34,461 nt of DNA, taken from positions 1 to 34,461 of the forward strand of contig CAMDKK010000044.1 in NCBI GenBank assembly GCA_945901045.1. Reading direction: 5' to 3'. The notes under the pieces are model-generated. The model was not told where the DNA came from, ran no database searches, and saw only the letters and a program-made list of their open reading frames with translations. Position 1 is the stretch's first letter. Each line of letters begins with the position of its first letter. The stretch comes from Limnohabitans sp. Rim8. Its GTDB lineage: Bacteria > Pseudomonadota > Gammaproteobacteria > Burkholderiales > Burkholderiaceae_C. A program made the position numbers and the translations under genes. Positions 1-8,663 of this stretch are shown piece by piece.

Positions 1-2
1 AG

Positions 3-1046
3 GGGCCACAATTTTTGCATGTGGTGACCAAGAAAGGACAGGGCTACAAACTGGCCGAAGCCGATCCTGTGGCCTACCATGGGCCGGGCAAGTTCGATCC
101 CGCTGTAGGTTTGGTGCCGCCAATGGTCCAATCTAAAACCACATTCACCCAAATTTTTGGCCAGTGGTTGTGCGACATGGCTGCGCATGACAAGCGCTTG
201 GTCGGCATCACGCCAGCGATGCGGGAGGGCTCGGGGATGGTGGAATTCCACAAGCGTTTCCCGGACCGTTATTACGATGTCGGGATCGCCGAGCAGCATG
301 CGCTTACTTTTGCGGCAGGTTTGGCTTGCGAGGGGTTGAAGCCCGTGGTGGCCATTTACTCCACCTTCTTGCAGCGCGGCTACGACCAATTGATCCATGA
401 CGTGGCGCTGCAAAACTTGCCGGTGGTGTTTGCCCTGGACCGTGCGGGCCTGGTGGGGGCCGATGGCGCTACCCATGCCGGCGCCTATGACATAGCTTAC
501 CTCCGGTGCATTCCTCACATGGCCTTGGCTTGCCCTGCCGATGAGCGGGAGTGCCGTCAATTGCTGAGCACTGCTTATGCGCAAAACCATCCGGTCGCGG
601 TGAGATACCCCCGCGGAGCGGGTGCCGGTACTGAAGCTTTGTCGTCACTGGAAGGCTTGCCTTATGGACAGGCCGAAATACGCAGACAAGGTTCTGGAAT
701 CGCCATCTTGGCCTTCGGGACCTTGTTGTACCCCGCGCTGCAGGCGGCAGAACAACTCAATGCGACTGTCGTCAATATGCGCTGGGTCAAACCGCTGGAC
801 ACTGATTTGCTGTTGCAAATCGCCCATTCACATGCGCATTTGGTGACGCTAGAAGAGGGTTCTGTCATGGGCGGCGCTGGCAGTGCAGTGTCAGAAGCCC
901 TGAATGCGGCAGGCCTGACCAAGCCCTTGTTGCAATTGGGTTTGCCCGATCACTTTATTGACCATGGTGACCCCACGAAATTACTGGCCTTGCAGGGCTT
1001 GGATGCCGCTGGCATCGAGGCGTCTATCCGACAACGCTGGCCTTGA
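3..1046 (+). CDS. dxs: 1-deoxy-D-xylulose-5-phosphate synthase, C-terminal part (partial)
   Basis: This is a thiamine-diphosphate enzyme that condenses pyruvate with glyceraldehyde 3-phosphate in the first step of the MEP isoprenoid pathway; the product also feeds thiamine and pyridoxal synthesis. The reading frame is open to the left edge (it reads [15 protein letters not shown]), so the gene begins outside the window and only about 347 of the usual 620 or so residues are present. Visible are the end of the ThDP-binding domain, the whole transketolase pyrimidine-binding domain with the GIAEQHA segment that carries the catalytic glutamate, the [15 protein letters not shown] stretch, and the C-terminal transketolase domain ([21 protein letters not shown]). 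The end of the protein looks complete. A cytosolic housekeeping enzyme; it is followed by a TRAP binding-protein gene on the same strand. Confidence 0.97.
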   Translation, partial: GPQFLHVVTKKGQGYKLAEADPVAYHGPGKFDPAVGLVPPMVQSKTTFTQIFGQWLCDMAAHDKRLVGITPAMREGSGMVEFHKRFPDRYYDVGIAEQHALTFAAGLACEGLKPVVAIYSTFLQRGYDQLIHDVALQNLPVVFALDRAGLVGADGATHAGAYDIAYLRCIPHMALACPADERECRQLLSTAYAQNHPVAVRYPRGAGAGTEALSSLEGLPYGQAEIRRQGSGIAILAFGTLLYPALQAAEQLNATVVNMRWVKPLDTDLLLQIAHSHAHLVTLEEGSVMGGAGSAVSEALNAAGLTKPLLQLGLPDHFIDHGDPTKLLALQGLDAAGIEASIRQRWP

Positions 1047-1121
1047 AGCCCCTGTTTTTCAAAGGTCGGGAAAAGGGTAAACCCCCGCATAAATCAGGTC
1101 TGAATTTTTCTACAATGGCAG

Positions 1122-1152
1122 TTGACAAAAATGTCATAACCCCTTTCGGGGG
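1122..1152 (+). promoter_or_regulatory. Inverted repeats upstream of the TRAP binding-protein gene
   Basis: Between dxs and the TRAP binding-protein gene there is a perfect inverted repeat, TGACA-AAAA-TGTCA (1123-1136), followed directly by a small CCCC-TTTC-GGGG hairpin (about 1140-1151). The first could be an operator of the kind bound by GntR or similar regulators. The TTGACA inside it also looks like a -35 box, but I see no good -10 box at the right distance. The hairpin lacks a T-tract, so it is a poor terminator. The role is inferred from position only. Confidence 0.3.
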
Positions 1153-1184
1153 GCCTTGTTGAAAATCAATTGAGGAGTCACTCC

Positions 1185-2267
1185 ATGGATCGTCGTTCCG
1201 TTATCAAAAATGCCGGTATGGCCGGTATCTTGGCCGCTGGTGCAGCCCCCGCTGTGGTTCATGCTCAAGCCGCTATCCGCTGGCGCCTGTCATCGAGCTT
1301 TCCCAAAGCACTCGACACCCTGTTCGGAAGTGCCGAAGTTTTTGCCAGAGCCGTGAAAAACATGTCGGGCGGTAAGTTTGAGATTTCGACCCACGCAGCT
1401 GGCGAAATCATGCCCGCTTTTGGTAATTTGGATGCGGCTCAGCAAGGCTCTATCGAGATCGCCCACACTGCGGCTTACTACTTTTTTGGCAAAGACCCGA
1501 CATTTGCATTGGGTTGCATCATTCCTTTTGGACTGAACAGCCGCCAAATGACCGCATGGATGTACGAAGGCAATGGCTTGAAGCTGATGCGTGAGTTTTA
1601 TGCCAAATACAACATCATCAACTTCCCTTGCGGCAACACGGGTGCACAAATGGGCGGTTGGTTTCGCAAAGAAATCAAATCGATCAAGGACCTAAAAGGC
1701 CTGAAATTCCGCATTGGCGGCTTTGGCGGCAAAATTCTGGAGCCTTTGGGCGTGATTCCCCAAAGCATTCCAGGTGGCGATATCTATCCTGCGCTTGAAA
1801 AAGGTACCGTGGACGGCGCTGAATGGGTGGGTCCTTATGACGATATGAAATTGGGCCTGAACAAGGTTGCACCTTTCTACTATTACCCCGGTTTCTGGGA
1901 AGGTGGCACACAGTGTGATCTCATGATCAACGACAAAGCATTCAACAGCCTGACCCCTGAGTACAAAGCCATTCTGGAGGCTGCTGCGGCACAAGCCCAC
2001 ATCGACATGCAAGCCAAGTACGATGCCAAAAATCCAGGCGCCTTGAAGCAGTTGGTGGGCTCTGGTGCCAAGTTGCGCGAGTTCCCGAAAGATGTCATGA
2101 AAGAATCTTTCAAGTCCGCCATGAAAATTTACGATGAGCTATCTAACACCAACGAAAACTGGAAGCGGATTTACGCCGACTACTCCAAGTTCCGGGCAGA
2201 CCAAAACCTGTGGTTCCGATTCGCTGATGCCAAGTATGATTCATTCATGCAGGCTCAAAAGCTCTAA
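1185..2267 (+). CDS. TRAP transporter solute-binding protein, TakP/FcbT1-like (DctP family)
   Basis: Periplasmic binding protein of a tripartite ATP-independent transporter. The 360-aa product starts with a twin-arginine-like leader (MDRRSVIKNAG, then an Ala-rich segment ending VVHAQA). The mature part has the DctP fold signatures: KGLKFRIGGFGGKIL followed by GGDIYPALEKGTVDGAEWVG. These strongly resemble the 2-oxo-acid binder TakP and the mannitol/chloroaromatic group, so pyruvate-like or other 2-oxo acids are the likely ligands; this is a family inference. The ATG at 1185 is chosen because GAGGAG lies about 8 bases upstream; an earlier in-frame TTG at 1170 would place that ribosome site inside the gene. 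The permease genes are not downstream but on the opposite strand, converging on this gene. Confidence 0.9.
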   Translation: MDRRSVIKNAGMAGILAAGAAPAVVHAQAAIRWRLSSSFPKALDTLFGSAEVFARAVKNMSGGKFEISTHAAGEIMPAFGNLDAAQQGSIEIAHTAAYYFFGKDPTFALGCIIPFGLNSRQMTAWMYEGNGLKLMREFYAKYNIINFPCGNTGAQMGGWFRKEIKSIKDLKGLKFRIGGFGGKILEPLGVIPQSIPGGDIYPALEKGTVDGAEWVGPYDDMKLGLNKVAPFYYYPGFWEGGTQCDLMINDKAFNSLTPEYKAILEAAAAQAHIDMQAKYDAKNPGALKQLVGSGAKLREFPKDVMKESFKSAMKIYDELSNTNENWKRIYADYSKFRADQNLWFRFADAKYDSFMQAQKL

Positions 2268-2290
2268 TTCAGGCAAGCCCTGAATGCCTT

Positions 2291-2319
2291 AAAACCGCGC
2301 TGAACAGCGCGGTTTTTTT
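2291..2319 (+). terminator. Rho-independent terminator after the TRAP binding-protein gene
   Basis: The stem ACCGCGC / GCGCGGT (2294-2313) encloses a six-base loop TGAACA and is followed by seven Ts. It lies 24 bases after the stop codon at 2267. The A-run before the stem means it could also work for the convergent minus-strand gene ending at 2350. Confidence 0.9.
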
Positions 2320-2349
2320 ATGGCAGACACTCTGTGAAGAACGCCCGCA

Positions 2350-2859
2350 TTACATCCGCCGAAAGTCTTGCAGTTGCAAAGCCAGTCGCTCACACTCGCT
2401 TTGGAGTGCCGGGTCGGCGATGTAGAAGACCGCGAATTTTCCGGTCAGGGTGCGGACATAGAAACGCGGTGCAATGAGCCATTCCAGACCTTTCACACGA
2501 ATCAACTGGGTATAGGCCAGTTGCTCAAAAGGCATGTGTTTGTCCCAGATCCAGGACTGGAAAAGTCCTTCTGAATCTATGCGCGTTCGGCTTTTTCGCA
2601 CTTGCAAGGCAGTCCAAACCAGCAAGCACCAGCCCAAAATAAACCAGCCGGCCGTGCGTGCACTTTCAAGTTGGCTAGGGTCGCCAAACTTATCTTGTTG
2701 CCACAAGATCACAAGCCAAGCACCCAATCCCAGTACCATCAAGCCCACCATGGCCTGGAAAGTGTTCGAAAACGCAGCCCCCTCCAGTGATGAGGGCGTG
2801 GGTTCGAAAACAAACGGGGCGATGCTGAGCGCCGAGCCGCTGGGCGTGGGCAGCGTCAT
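2350..2859 (-). CDS. Two-helix membrane protein of unknown function
   Basis: The product has 169 aa. Two hydrophobic segments, at roughly residues 35-53 (FQAMVGLMVLGLGAWLVIL) and 70-86 (GWFILGWCLLVWTAL), are followed by a cytosolic, beta-rich tail of about 80 residues containing WIWDKHMPFEQLAYTQLIRV. This shape, two helices plus a PH-like tail, is common in small membrane proteins, but I cannot assign a function. Its ATG overlaps the stop of the TRAP large permease by one base (TAATG), so the two are almost certainly co-translated. A link to the transporter is plausible but inferred only from that coupling. Confidence 0.75.
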   Translation of the reverse strand: MTLPTPSGSALSIAPFVFEPTPSSLEGAAFSNTFQAMVGLMVLGLGAWLVILWQQDKFGDPSQLESARTAGWFILGWCLLVWTALQVRKSRTRIDSEGLFQSWIWDKHMPFEQLAYTQLIRVKGLEWLIAPRFYVRTLTGKFAVFYIADPALQSECERLALQLQDFRRM

Positions 2860-4379
2860 TATTTTTTGAACAGGTCGTCGATTTTCTTCTGTTCATCGGC
2901 TGCGCTTTCAGCGGCCGTGGGTTGCGTGCCGTCTTGCTTGAGCTCGGCTTCGGGTACTTCTTGCTCAGAGGGCATTTCGATGACGACTTTATCGAGGTCT
3001 ACCTTTTCTTCTTTGTCCAAGAACATGGTCACGGTCTCGGGCACAAAGATCACGATCACCACCAAAATCAACTGCATGATCACCCAGGGAATGGCGCCCA
3101 AGTAAATGTCGTTGGATTTGATGGGCTTGGGGATGCGGCCTTCCTTGAACAAGGTGTCGGCAATGCCCCGCAAGTAAAACAAGGCGAAACCAAAAGGTGG
3201 GTGCATGAAGCTGGTTTGCATGTTCACGCACAGCAGCACGCCAAACCAGACCATGTCGATGCCCATTTTTTCGGCCACGGGGCCCAGCATGGGCAAGATG
3301 ATGAAAGCAATTTCAAAGAAGTCGAGAAAAAAGGCCAATAAGAAGATGAAGATGTTCACCACAATCAAGAAGCCCACTTGACCGCCGGGCAAGCCGGAGA
3401 GCAAATGCTCAACCCACTTGGCACCGTCAACGCCCTGGAAGACCATGGAGAACACACGTGAGCCTATGAGTATGAACACCACCATGGCTGTCAAGCGCAT
3501 GGTGCTGTGCATGGCCTCCCAAATCAGGTCTTTGTCCAAGCGTTTGTGTAATGCGGCCAAGAACAAAGCACCCACACAGCCCATGGCGCCGGCTTCGGTC
3601 GGGGTTGCAATGGCGGTGTTGATGCCAGGTAAACCGCCCATCGAGCCGAGCACGGCGAAGATCAAGAATGCAGAAGGGATGATGCCGCGCAAGCACTTGG
3701 CCCACAGTGCCCAACCGTTCAAGGTGCGGGCTTCTTTGGGCACGCCAGGCACATGCTCAGGCTTGATCAGGCTCAAGCCGAAGGTGTACAAGGCAAAGAT
3801 GGCGACCTGCAGCATCGAGGGGCCCCAAGCGCCTTTGTACATATCGCCCACGGAGCGGCCGAGTTGGTCGGCCATCACCACCAACACGAGTGAGGGAGGC
3901 ACCAATTGGGTGATGGTGCCAGAGGCCGCCAGTACGCCTGTGGCATAACGCATGTTGTAGCCGTAACGGATCATCACGGGCAGCGAGATCAGGGCCATGG
4001 CAATCACTTGCCCGGCCACGGTGCCAGTGATGGCACCCAAAATGAAGCCCACGATGATGACCGAGTAGCCCAAACCCCCTTTGACGGGGCCGAACAACTG
4101 GCCCATCGAATCGAGCATGTCTTCTGCGAGGCCGCACTTTTCAAGAATGGCCCCCATGAAGGTGAAGAAAGGGATGGCCAACAGCAAGTCGTTGCTGAGA
4201 ATGCCAAAGACGTTCAATGGCAAGTTGGACATGAAACTCGCGGGGAACCAGTCCATGCTGATGGCAAAAAATCCACACAGCAAACCTAAAAAAGACAGCG
4301 AAAATGCAACGGGAAAACCAATCAACATCGTGAGCACCAGGCCCCCGAACATGATGGGTGCAAAATTTTCCATGATCAT
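2859..4379 (-). CDS. TRAP transporter large permease subunit (DctM family)
   Basis: This inner-membrane subunit moves the solute using a sodium or proton gradient. The 506-aa protein is composed of repeated hydrophobic helices with family landmarks: MIGFPVAFSLSF near the N-terminus, GAITGTVAGQVIAM, the ASGTITQLVPPSLVLVVMAD loop, TPTEAGAMGCVGAL, and NMQTSFMHPPFGFALFYLRG near residue 400. A charged hydrophilic tail of about 50 residues (EEKVDLDKVVIEMPSEQE...) is a feature of the larger mannitol/chloroaromatic-type members. It follows the small permease by 18 bases. The two adjacent Met codons (4379 and 4373) leave the exact start open. It should pair with the binding protein encoded convergently at 1185-2267. 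Confidence 0.93.
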   Translation of the reverse strand: MIMENFAPIMFGGLVLTMLIGFPVAFSLSFLGLLCGFFAISMDWFPASFMSNLPLNVFGILSNDLLLAIPFFTFMGAILEKCGLAEDMLDSMGQLFGPVKGGLGYSVIIVGFILGAITGTVAGQVIAMALISLPVMIRYGYNMRYATGVLAASGTITQLVPPSLVLVVMADQLGRSVGDMYKGAWGPSMLQVAIFALYTFGLSLIKPEHVPGVPKEARTLNGWALWAKCLRGIIPSAFLIFAVLGSMGGLPGINTAIATPTEAGAMGCVGALFLAALHKRLDKDLIWEAMHSTMRLTAMVVFILIGSRVFSMVFQGVDGAKWVEHLLSGLPGGQVGFLIVVNIFIFLLAFFLDFFEIAFIILPMLGPVAEKMGIDMVWFGVLLCVNMQTSFMHPPFGFALFYLRGIADTLFKEGRIPKPIKSNDIYLGAIPWVIMQLILVVIVIFVPETVTMFLDKEEKVDLDKVVIEMPSEQEVPEAELKQDGTQPTAAESAADEQKKIDDLFKK

Positions 4380-4397
4380 GGTGTCTTGTCTTTCTTT

Positions 4398-4937
4398 TTA
4401 TTGCACGGGTTTTTCGTAGTGCGTGTCCATTTCGTACTTGCCTTGCAAGTAGGCCACGCGCTTGATGATTTCACTCAAGCCTTGGAATGAAATCCATGAG
4501 AAGCCCAGCGGCAACAGCATCATGGCCGGCCAGCGAATCAGGCCCCCCGCATTGTTCGACATTTCACCTGACTGGTACATCTTGAGAAACAAGGGGAAAC
4601 TCAGCCAAGTCAGGAGCAGCATCACAGGCATGAGGAACAGGACCAAGCCCATCAGATCGATATAGACAGGCAGCTTGCCATTCAATTTGCCGTAAATGAT
4701 GTCCACCCGCACATGTTCATTCAACTTCAACACCAAGGGGGCTCCCAACATCACCGTAGTGGCAAACAAATACCATTGAATTTCCAGCCAGCCATTGGAG
4801 CTGAGGTCCAAGCCATAGCGGATAAAGGCATTGCCAGCCGAAATCATGGCGGCCGCCATGACGGCAAACGCCGCAATGCGGCCAAAGTACCCACTGATTT
4901 TGTCAATCCCGAAAGCGAATTGAAGTAACTTAGGCAT
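4398..4937 (-). CDS. TRAP transporter small permease subunit (DctQ family)
   Basis: Small membrane subunit of the same TRAP transporter, 179 aa, with four predicted helices. The helix pair around ...SSNGWLEIQWYLFATTVMLG followed by LNEHVRVDIIYGKL is characteristic of DctQ. The ATG at 4937 (MPKLLQFAFGIDKI) is preferred because GGAGG sits 6 bases upstream on the minus strand; a longer frame starting at 4961 would include that ribosome site. It is the first gene of the minus-strand run small permease, large permease, two-helix membrane protein. The promoter must lie in the roughly 210-base gap up to the regulator gene ending at 5149; I could not single out convincing promoter boxes there. Confidence 0.92.
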   Translation of the reverse strand: MPKLLQFAFGIDKISGYFGRIAAFAVMAAAMISAGNAFIRYGLDLSSNGWLEIQWYLFATTVMLGAPLVLKLNEHVRVDIIYGKLNGKLPVYIDLMGLVLFLMPVMLLLTWLSFPLFLKMYQSGEMSNNAGGLIRWPAMMLLPLGFSWISFQGLSEIIKRVAYLQGKYEMDTHYEKPVQ

Positions 4938-5148
4938 GCAGTGCCTCCATGAAGATTTCAAAAGCGAGTTAAAGCGAGGGAAAGTGGTCAGAAGTTTTTT
5001 TCTGTTTCATAGCCCAACGGGAGCGTTAAAACTTGAGTCATTTTAATTGGCTGCAAGGCGATTCGATTCAAAGCGTGAGACTTTGAGGTTTAATTTATTT
5101 CAATCGTATGAATCAAGGGTCTGCGATCGAGGGTTAGCCAGTAGCTTG

Positions 5149-6261
5149 TCAGCGTTTGGTTTTGAAATGCCACCACGGCAGCTGGTTTTTAAGTGACTGC
5201 ACATCGCCACTGGCCAGCGAAACGGTATAGCCCATCAACTGACTCAATTGTTTTTGCCATACGGGGGCTTGAAGAATGGCACGCAATGCCAGTACGGCCG
5301 GACTTTCCAAAGCGGAAAGATGGCAGACCAGCCAATAGGCTTCTTGCATCAGAGGCAGAAAGTCAAGACCTTGGGCATGTGCCGCCGAGGCAATGCCTAA
5401 GCCCACATCCGCTTGACCGGCGGCGATGCATGCCGCAACGGCCGAATGCGAAGACTCCTCATTTGAATAGCCTTGAAGGTCTGTGCCAACCCGGCTTTGC
5501 ATTTCCAGCCAGTTGTCCAATAGCAGTCGTGTTCCCGTGCCTCGCGAGCGGTTGACTAAGCGAATTTCATGGCGAAGCAGATCCATCCAACCTCTGATCC
5601 GAAGGGGATTGCCTGGTGCGATCATCAAGCCTTGCGACCGCAGGGCAAAGCCTATTAATTTGTGGTTGCCAGGTTGCAGCAAAGGCTTATAGCTTCGCGC
5701 GATCAGCGTATGGGGTTGCGGATTCAATGGCGCATGAAACCCTGCCACCGTACAGCGCCCCTCGTTCAAAGCACGAATGGCATCCACGCTGCCACAAAAG
5801 CGCAAATCCAGATGCAATGCTTGCGCTGCAGCCTGTTCTCGCAGCAGGACCAGGCCGTCGTCGTGGCTGGCATAAATGGGCAAGGCATGGCTGTCAGGGT
5901 CAAATGCGACTGAAAATGTTTTTTCGAGCTCCGCTTGCAAGACACTGATTTGCGGTGCCAAGCGGGCTTGTGCTTGCCTTTCGGCCCACAACAGCTTGTG
6001 TGCAAACGCGGTCAGACGAGCCGAGTGGCCTTTTTCCCAAACAATGAGGGGCTGTTCCATGGCTTGCTCCCAGCGCTTGAGTTCGCCCCAAACGTGCCGG
6101 TAGGACAAGTCCAAAGACTTTGCTGCGGCCCCAATGGAGCCGGCGTCACACACCGCATTCAGCAGGTCCATGAGGGGGTTGCGCAATGGACTGAGCCGAT
6201 TGCGCGGCTCGGATTCGGTATGGTGAGGGCGCCAGCTGTAGGCCAAGTCGATGTGTTGCAC
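5149..6261 (-). CDS. ModE-type regulator with molybdate/tungstate-binding-like sensor domain
   Basis: One-component transcription regulator of 370 aa. Residues about 25-95 form a LysR/ModE-like winged helix (NPLMDLLNAVCDAGSIGAAA, then LDLSYRHVWGELKRWE). Residues about 120-345 resemble a periplasmic binding-protein domain (PBP_like family), with IYASHDDGLVLL, RGTGTRLLLDNWL and ADVGLGIASAA. In this architecture the binding-protein domain replaces the small Mop domains of E. coli ModE as oxyanion sensor. It is divergent from tupBCA, 107 bases away, so it probably controls that operon in response to tungstate or molybdate (inference). The start is a GTG at 6261. It overlaps an inverted repeat, and the Shine-Dalgarno match is poor, so the exact start is uncertain. 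Confidence 0.85.
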   Translation of the reverse strand: MQHIDLAYSWRPHHTESEPRNRLSPLRNPLMDLLNAVCDAGSIGAAAKSLDLSYRHVWGELKRWEQAMEQPLIVWEKGHSARLTAFAHKLLWAERQAQARLAPQISVLQAELEKTFSVAFDPDSHALPIYASHDDGLVLLREQAAAQALHLDLRFCGSVDAIRALNEGRCTVAGFHAPLNPQPHTLIARSYKPLLQPGNHKLIGFALRSQGLMIAPGNPLRIRGWMDLLRHEIRLVNRSRGTGTRLLLDNWLEMQSRVGTDLQGYSNEESSHSAVAACIAAGQADVGLGIASAAHAQGLDFLPLMQEAYWLVCHLSALESPAVLALRAILQAPVWQKQLSQLMGYTVSLASGDVQSLKNQLPWWHFKTKR

Positions 6262-6275
6262 ACGTGCGAGTGTGC
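6258..6275. promoter_or_regulatory. Perfect inverted repeat at the start of the ModE-type regulator gene
   Basis: GCACAC-N6-GTGTGC (6258-6275) covers the regulator's GTG start and lies in the divergent region shared with tupBCA. It has the size and symmetry of an operator for a dimeric regulator. A weaker pair, CATCC-N11-GGATG (6318-6338), lies closer to tupB. Neither matches the E. coli ModE box. Assignment as an autoregulatory site is inferred from position. Confidence 0.35.
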
Positions 6276-6368
6276 CTCAAATCGCGAAGCGGCTTATGCA
6301 TTCCATTTCATAGCGGACATCCCGTATGCCATCGGATGCCGTTGTCAGTTAGCATTAATCGATTCTCC

Positions 6369-7109
6369 ATGACTTCTTTTTCTGACAGCCTTCGTGCGGC
6401 ATTTTCTTTGATCCTGTCCCTTGACCCTGTCTTGTGGGCTGTGGTGATGCGCTCACTGGCCGTGAGTGCCAGCGCTTGTGCTTTAGGGTGTGTGTTGGGC
6501 GTGGCTGCGGGAGCGTTCTTGGGCGTCACTCGGTTTCGCGGTCGCGGCATGGTCATCGGGCTCTTGAATACCTTGCTGGCTTTGCCTTCGGTGGTGGTGG
6601 GTTTGGTTGTGTATCTGTTGCTGTCACGCAGCGGGCCACTGGGATTTTTGGGTTGGCTGTTCAGTTTCAACGCGATGGTTGTGGCGCAAACTGTGCTGGT
6701 GCTGCCCTTGGTGACCGCTTTGACCCGCCAAATCGTGCAAGACGCTGAAAATACGCATGGTGAACAATGGACATCCTTGGGCGCAGGGCCGTGCTTGCGT
6801 GCTGCCCTTTTGGCATGGGATGAGCGCCTGGCACTGCTCACGGTGGGCGTGACTGCTTTTGGACGCGCCATTGCCGAAGTCGGGGCGGTGATGATTGTGG
6901 GCGGCAACATTGATGGATTCACACGCGTCATGACCACGGCGATTGCGTTGGAAACCAGCAAAGGCGACCTGCCTTTGGCTTTGGGGTTGGGCTTGGTGTT
7001 GCTGGCTGTGGTGGGTTTGATGCATGCGCTTATTGCCGCTTTACGATGGGCTGCTTTGCGATGGAATGCTTCTGTTGTCCAGCCACTGACGCCGAGGTTA
7101 TGGGGATGA
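6369..7109 (+). CDS. tupB: Tungstate ABC transporter, permease subunit
   Basis: Inner-membrane channel of the Tup tungstate importer, 246 aa, single-domain with about six helices (for example SLAVSASACALGCVLGVAAG, LLNTLLALPSVVVGLVVYLL). The cytoplasmic coupling region includes EQWTSLGAGPCLRAALLAWDE followed by FGRAIAEVGAVMIVGGNIDG, the EAA-type loop that contacts the ATPase. Start: ATG at 6369 (MTSFSDSL), since the frame before it (from 6264) reads as non-coding upstream DNA divergent from the regulator. The stop overlaps the next gene as ATGA. The substrate follows from the gene set tupB-tupC-tupA and the TupA sequence, not from this subunit alone. Confidence 0.9.
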   Translation: MTSFSDSLRAAFSLILSLDPVLWAVVMRSLAVSASACALGCVLGVAAGAFLGVTRFRGRGMVIGLLNTLLALPSVVVGLVVYLLLSRSGPLGFLGWLFSFNAMVVAQTVLVLPLVTALTRQIVQDAENTHGEQWTSLGAGPCLRAALLAWDERLALLTVGVTAFGRAIAEVGAVMIVGGNIDGFTRVMTTAIALETSKGDLPLALGLGLVLLAVVGLMHALIAALRWAALRWNASVVQPLTPRLWG

Positions 7110-7819
7110 AGGATTGGGTTGATCTGCAACAGGTCTCGGTGCATTGGGGCACTGTGCAAGCGCTCAGTCAAGTGACATTGACGCTGAAGGCGGGCGAACG
7201 TGTGGCTCTGATAGGCGCCAACGGCAGCGGAAAAAGCACCTTGCTGCGTGTGGTTCATGGCTTGATCGCACCTGCACAAGGGAAAGTCTGGTGCCTTCCT
7301 TGGCTTCGACAAGCCATGCTTTTTCAGCGCCCCCATTTACTGCGCATGAGTGCTTTGAACAACATGGCGCTTGGCTTGTGGCTAAACCGACAGCATCACA
7401 TGACATGGTACCAAGCCCGCGAAGAAGCCTGGGTGGCTCTGGCCCGTGTGGGTCTTCAAGAGGTGGCGTTGCAAAGTGGCCGCACTTTATCGGGAGGTCA
7501 GATGCAACGCTTGGCTTTGGCCCGAGCTTGGGCCCGTAACCCACAGTTGCTGCTGCTGGATGAACCCACCGCCAGCTTGGACCCGCATGCCAAAAGGGAG
7601 GTCGAATCTTTGATCCAAACCTTTTCCCAGGGCCAGCCCGATGTGAGCTTGCTTTTTGCGAGCCACAACCTGGGACAAGTCAAACGTCTGGCCAGTCGTG
7701 TGCTGTATTTGGAGCAGGGCCGCGTACTCGCCGATTTACCTGTTGCCGAATTTTTCAATCCCGAGCGCTTGCAGGCGGTCAGCCCGCAGGCGCAATTTTT
7801 TGTTCAAGGAGAGCATTGA
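7106..7819 (+). CDS. tupC: Tungstate ABC transporter, ATP-binding subunit
   Basis: Cytosolic ATPase that powers the tungstate importer, 237 aa, a standard single ABC domain. Walker A is GANGSGKST near residue 37, the signature motif LSGGQMQR lies near residue 130 and Walker B LLLLDEPTASLD near residue 150; the H-loop histidine is in ASHN. I see no C-terminal regulatory TOBE/Mop domain of the ModC kind. The start at 7106 gives the typical ATGA overlap with tupB; another in-frame ATG lies six bases earlier at 7100, so the start is uncertain by two residues. The stop overlaps the tupA start by one base (TGATG). The three genes form one translationally coupled operon. Confidence 0.93.
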   Translation: MKDWVDLQQVSVHWGTVQALSQVTLTLKAGERVALIGANGSGKSTLLRVVHGLIAPAQGKVWCLPWLRQAMLFQRPHLLRMSALNNMALGLWLNRQHHMTWYQAREEAWVALARVGLQEVALQSGRTLSGGQMQRLALARAWARNPQLLLLDEPTASLDPHAKREVESLIQTFSQGQPDVSLLFASHNLGQVKRLASRVLYLEQGRVLADLPVAEFFNPERLQAVSPQAQFFVQGEH

Positions 7820-8649
7820 TGTCGATACGTTTATTGAACTTTCGGCGTCATGCCGGGTGCAGTGCCGCCATGGTTGCAGTGCTTTGTAGCGTTGCGGGTT
7901 CGAGCCTGGCGCAGACCATCACCCTCTCGTCCACCACCTCAACCGAACAGTCGGGCCTCTTTGCTTACTTGCTGCCGGAGTTCAAAAAAGCCACCAGCAT
8001 CGACATCAAAGTGGTGGCGCTGGGCACGGGCCAGGCACTGGACATGGCGCGGCGCGGTGACGCGGATGTGGTGTTCGTGCACGACCCCGAGGCCGAAGAA
8101 AAATTCATGTCCGAAGGCTGGGGGCTCAAGCGTTACCCGGTGATGTACAACGATTTTGTGGTGATTGGCCCCAAGGCCGACCCCGCAGGGCTTAAAGGGC
8201 GCGACATCGTGGCCGCCTTGCAAAAAGTGGCCACTGCTCAGACACCTTTTATCTCGCGCGGCGACAAAAGCGGCACCCATGCAGCGGAGCTGCGTTATTG
8301 GGCCGCTGCCGGTTTGATGGACAAAAAAGGGGCCGCCTACCGCGAGTGCGGTTGCGGCATGGGGCCGGCGCTGAACATGGCGGCGTCCATGGGTGCTTAT
8401 GTTTTGGCCGATCGCGGCACTTGGCTGAACTTCAAAAATCGCGCTGACTTAGGGGTCTTGGTTGAAGGCGACAAACGACTGTTCAATCAATACGGGGTGA
8501 TGGTGGTGAGCCCCGCCAAACACCCGCAGGTCAAGTTGGCAAACGCACAGAAGTTCGTGGACTGGCTGATTTCACCCGGGGGTCAAAACGTGCTTGCCGC
8601 TTACAAAATAGGTGGCGAACAGTTGTTCTTTCCGAACGCCTCCAAATAA
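7819..8649 (+). CDS. tupA: Tungstate-binding periplasmic protein
   Basis: High-affinity periplasmic receptor for tungstate, 276 aa. The leader (MSIRLLNFRRHAG, hydrophobic stretch, then SSLAQT) should be cleaved near residue 33. The mature start LSSTTSTEQSGLF contains the TTS oxyanion-binding motif of TupA. Further family marks are VVALGTGQALDMARRGDADV, VMYNDFVVIGP and FISRGDKSGTHAAE. Start ATG 7819 follows AAGGAGAG by 5 bases; the preceding TTG in frame is not needed. It is the last gene of the tupBCA operon. Tungstate is preferred over molybdate in this family because of the TTS and RGDxSGTH patterns, but the distinction is by similarity only. Tungsten-dependent enzymes such as formate or aldehyde dehydrogenases are the likely beneficiaries. 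Confidence 0.93.
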   Translation: MSIRLLNFRRHAGCSAAMVAVLCSVAGSSLAQTITLSSTTSTEQSGLFAYLLPEFKKATSIDIKVVALGTGQALDMARRGDADVVFVHDPEAEEKFMSEGWGLKRYPVMYNDFVVIGPKADPAGLKGRDIVAALQKVATAQTPFISRGDKSGTHAAELRYWAAAGLMDKKGAAYRECGCGMGPALNMAASMGAYVLADRGTWLNFKNRADLGVLVEGDKRLFNQYGVMVVSPAKHPQVKLANAQKFVDWLISPGGQNVLAAYKIGGEQLFFPNASK

Positions 8650-8663
8650 GCCATCAGCCATGC

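Noticed and set aside
6308-7336. A 342-codon minus-strand frame opposite tupB
   Set aside because: Antisense to the well-supported tupB and start of tupC; low-complexity Ala/Thr/Pro/Lys composition typical of a shadow.
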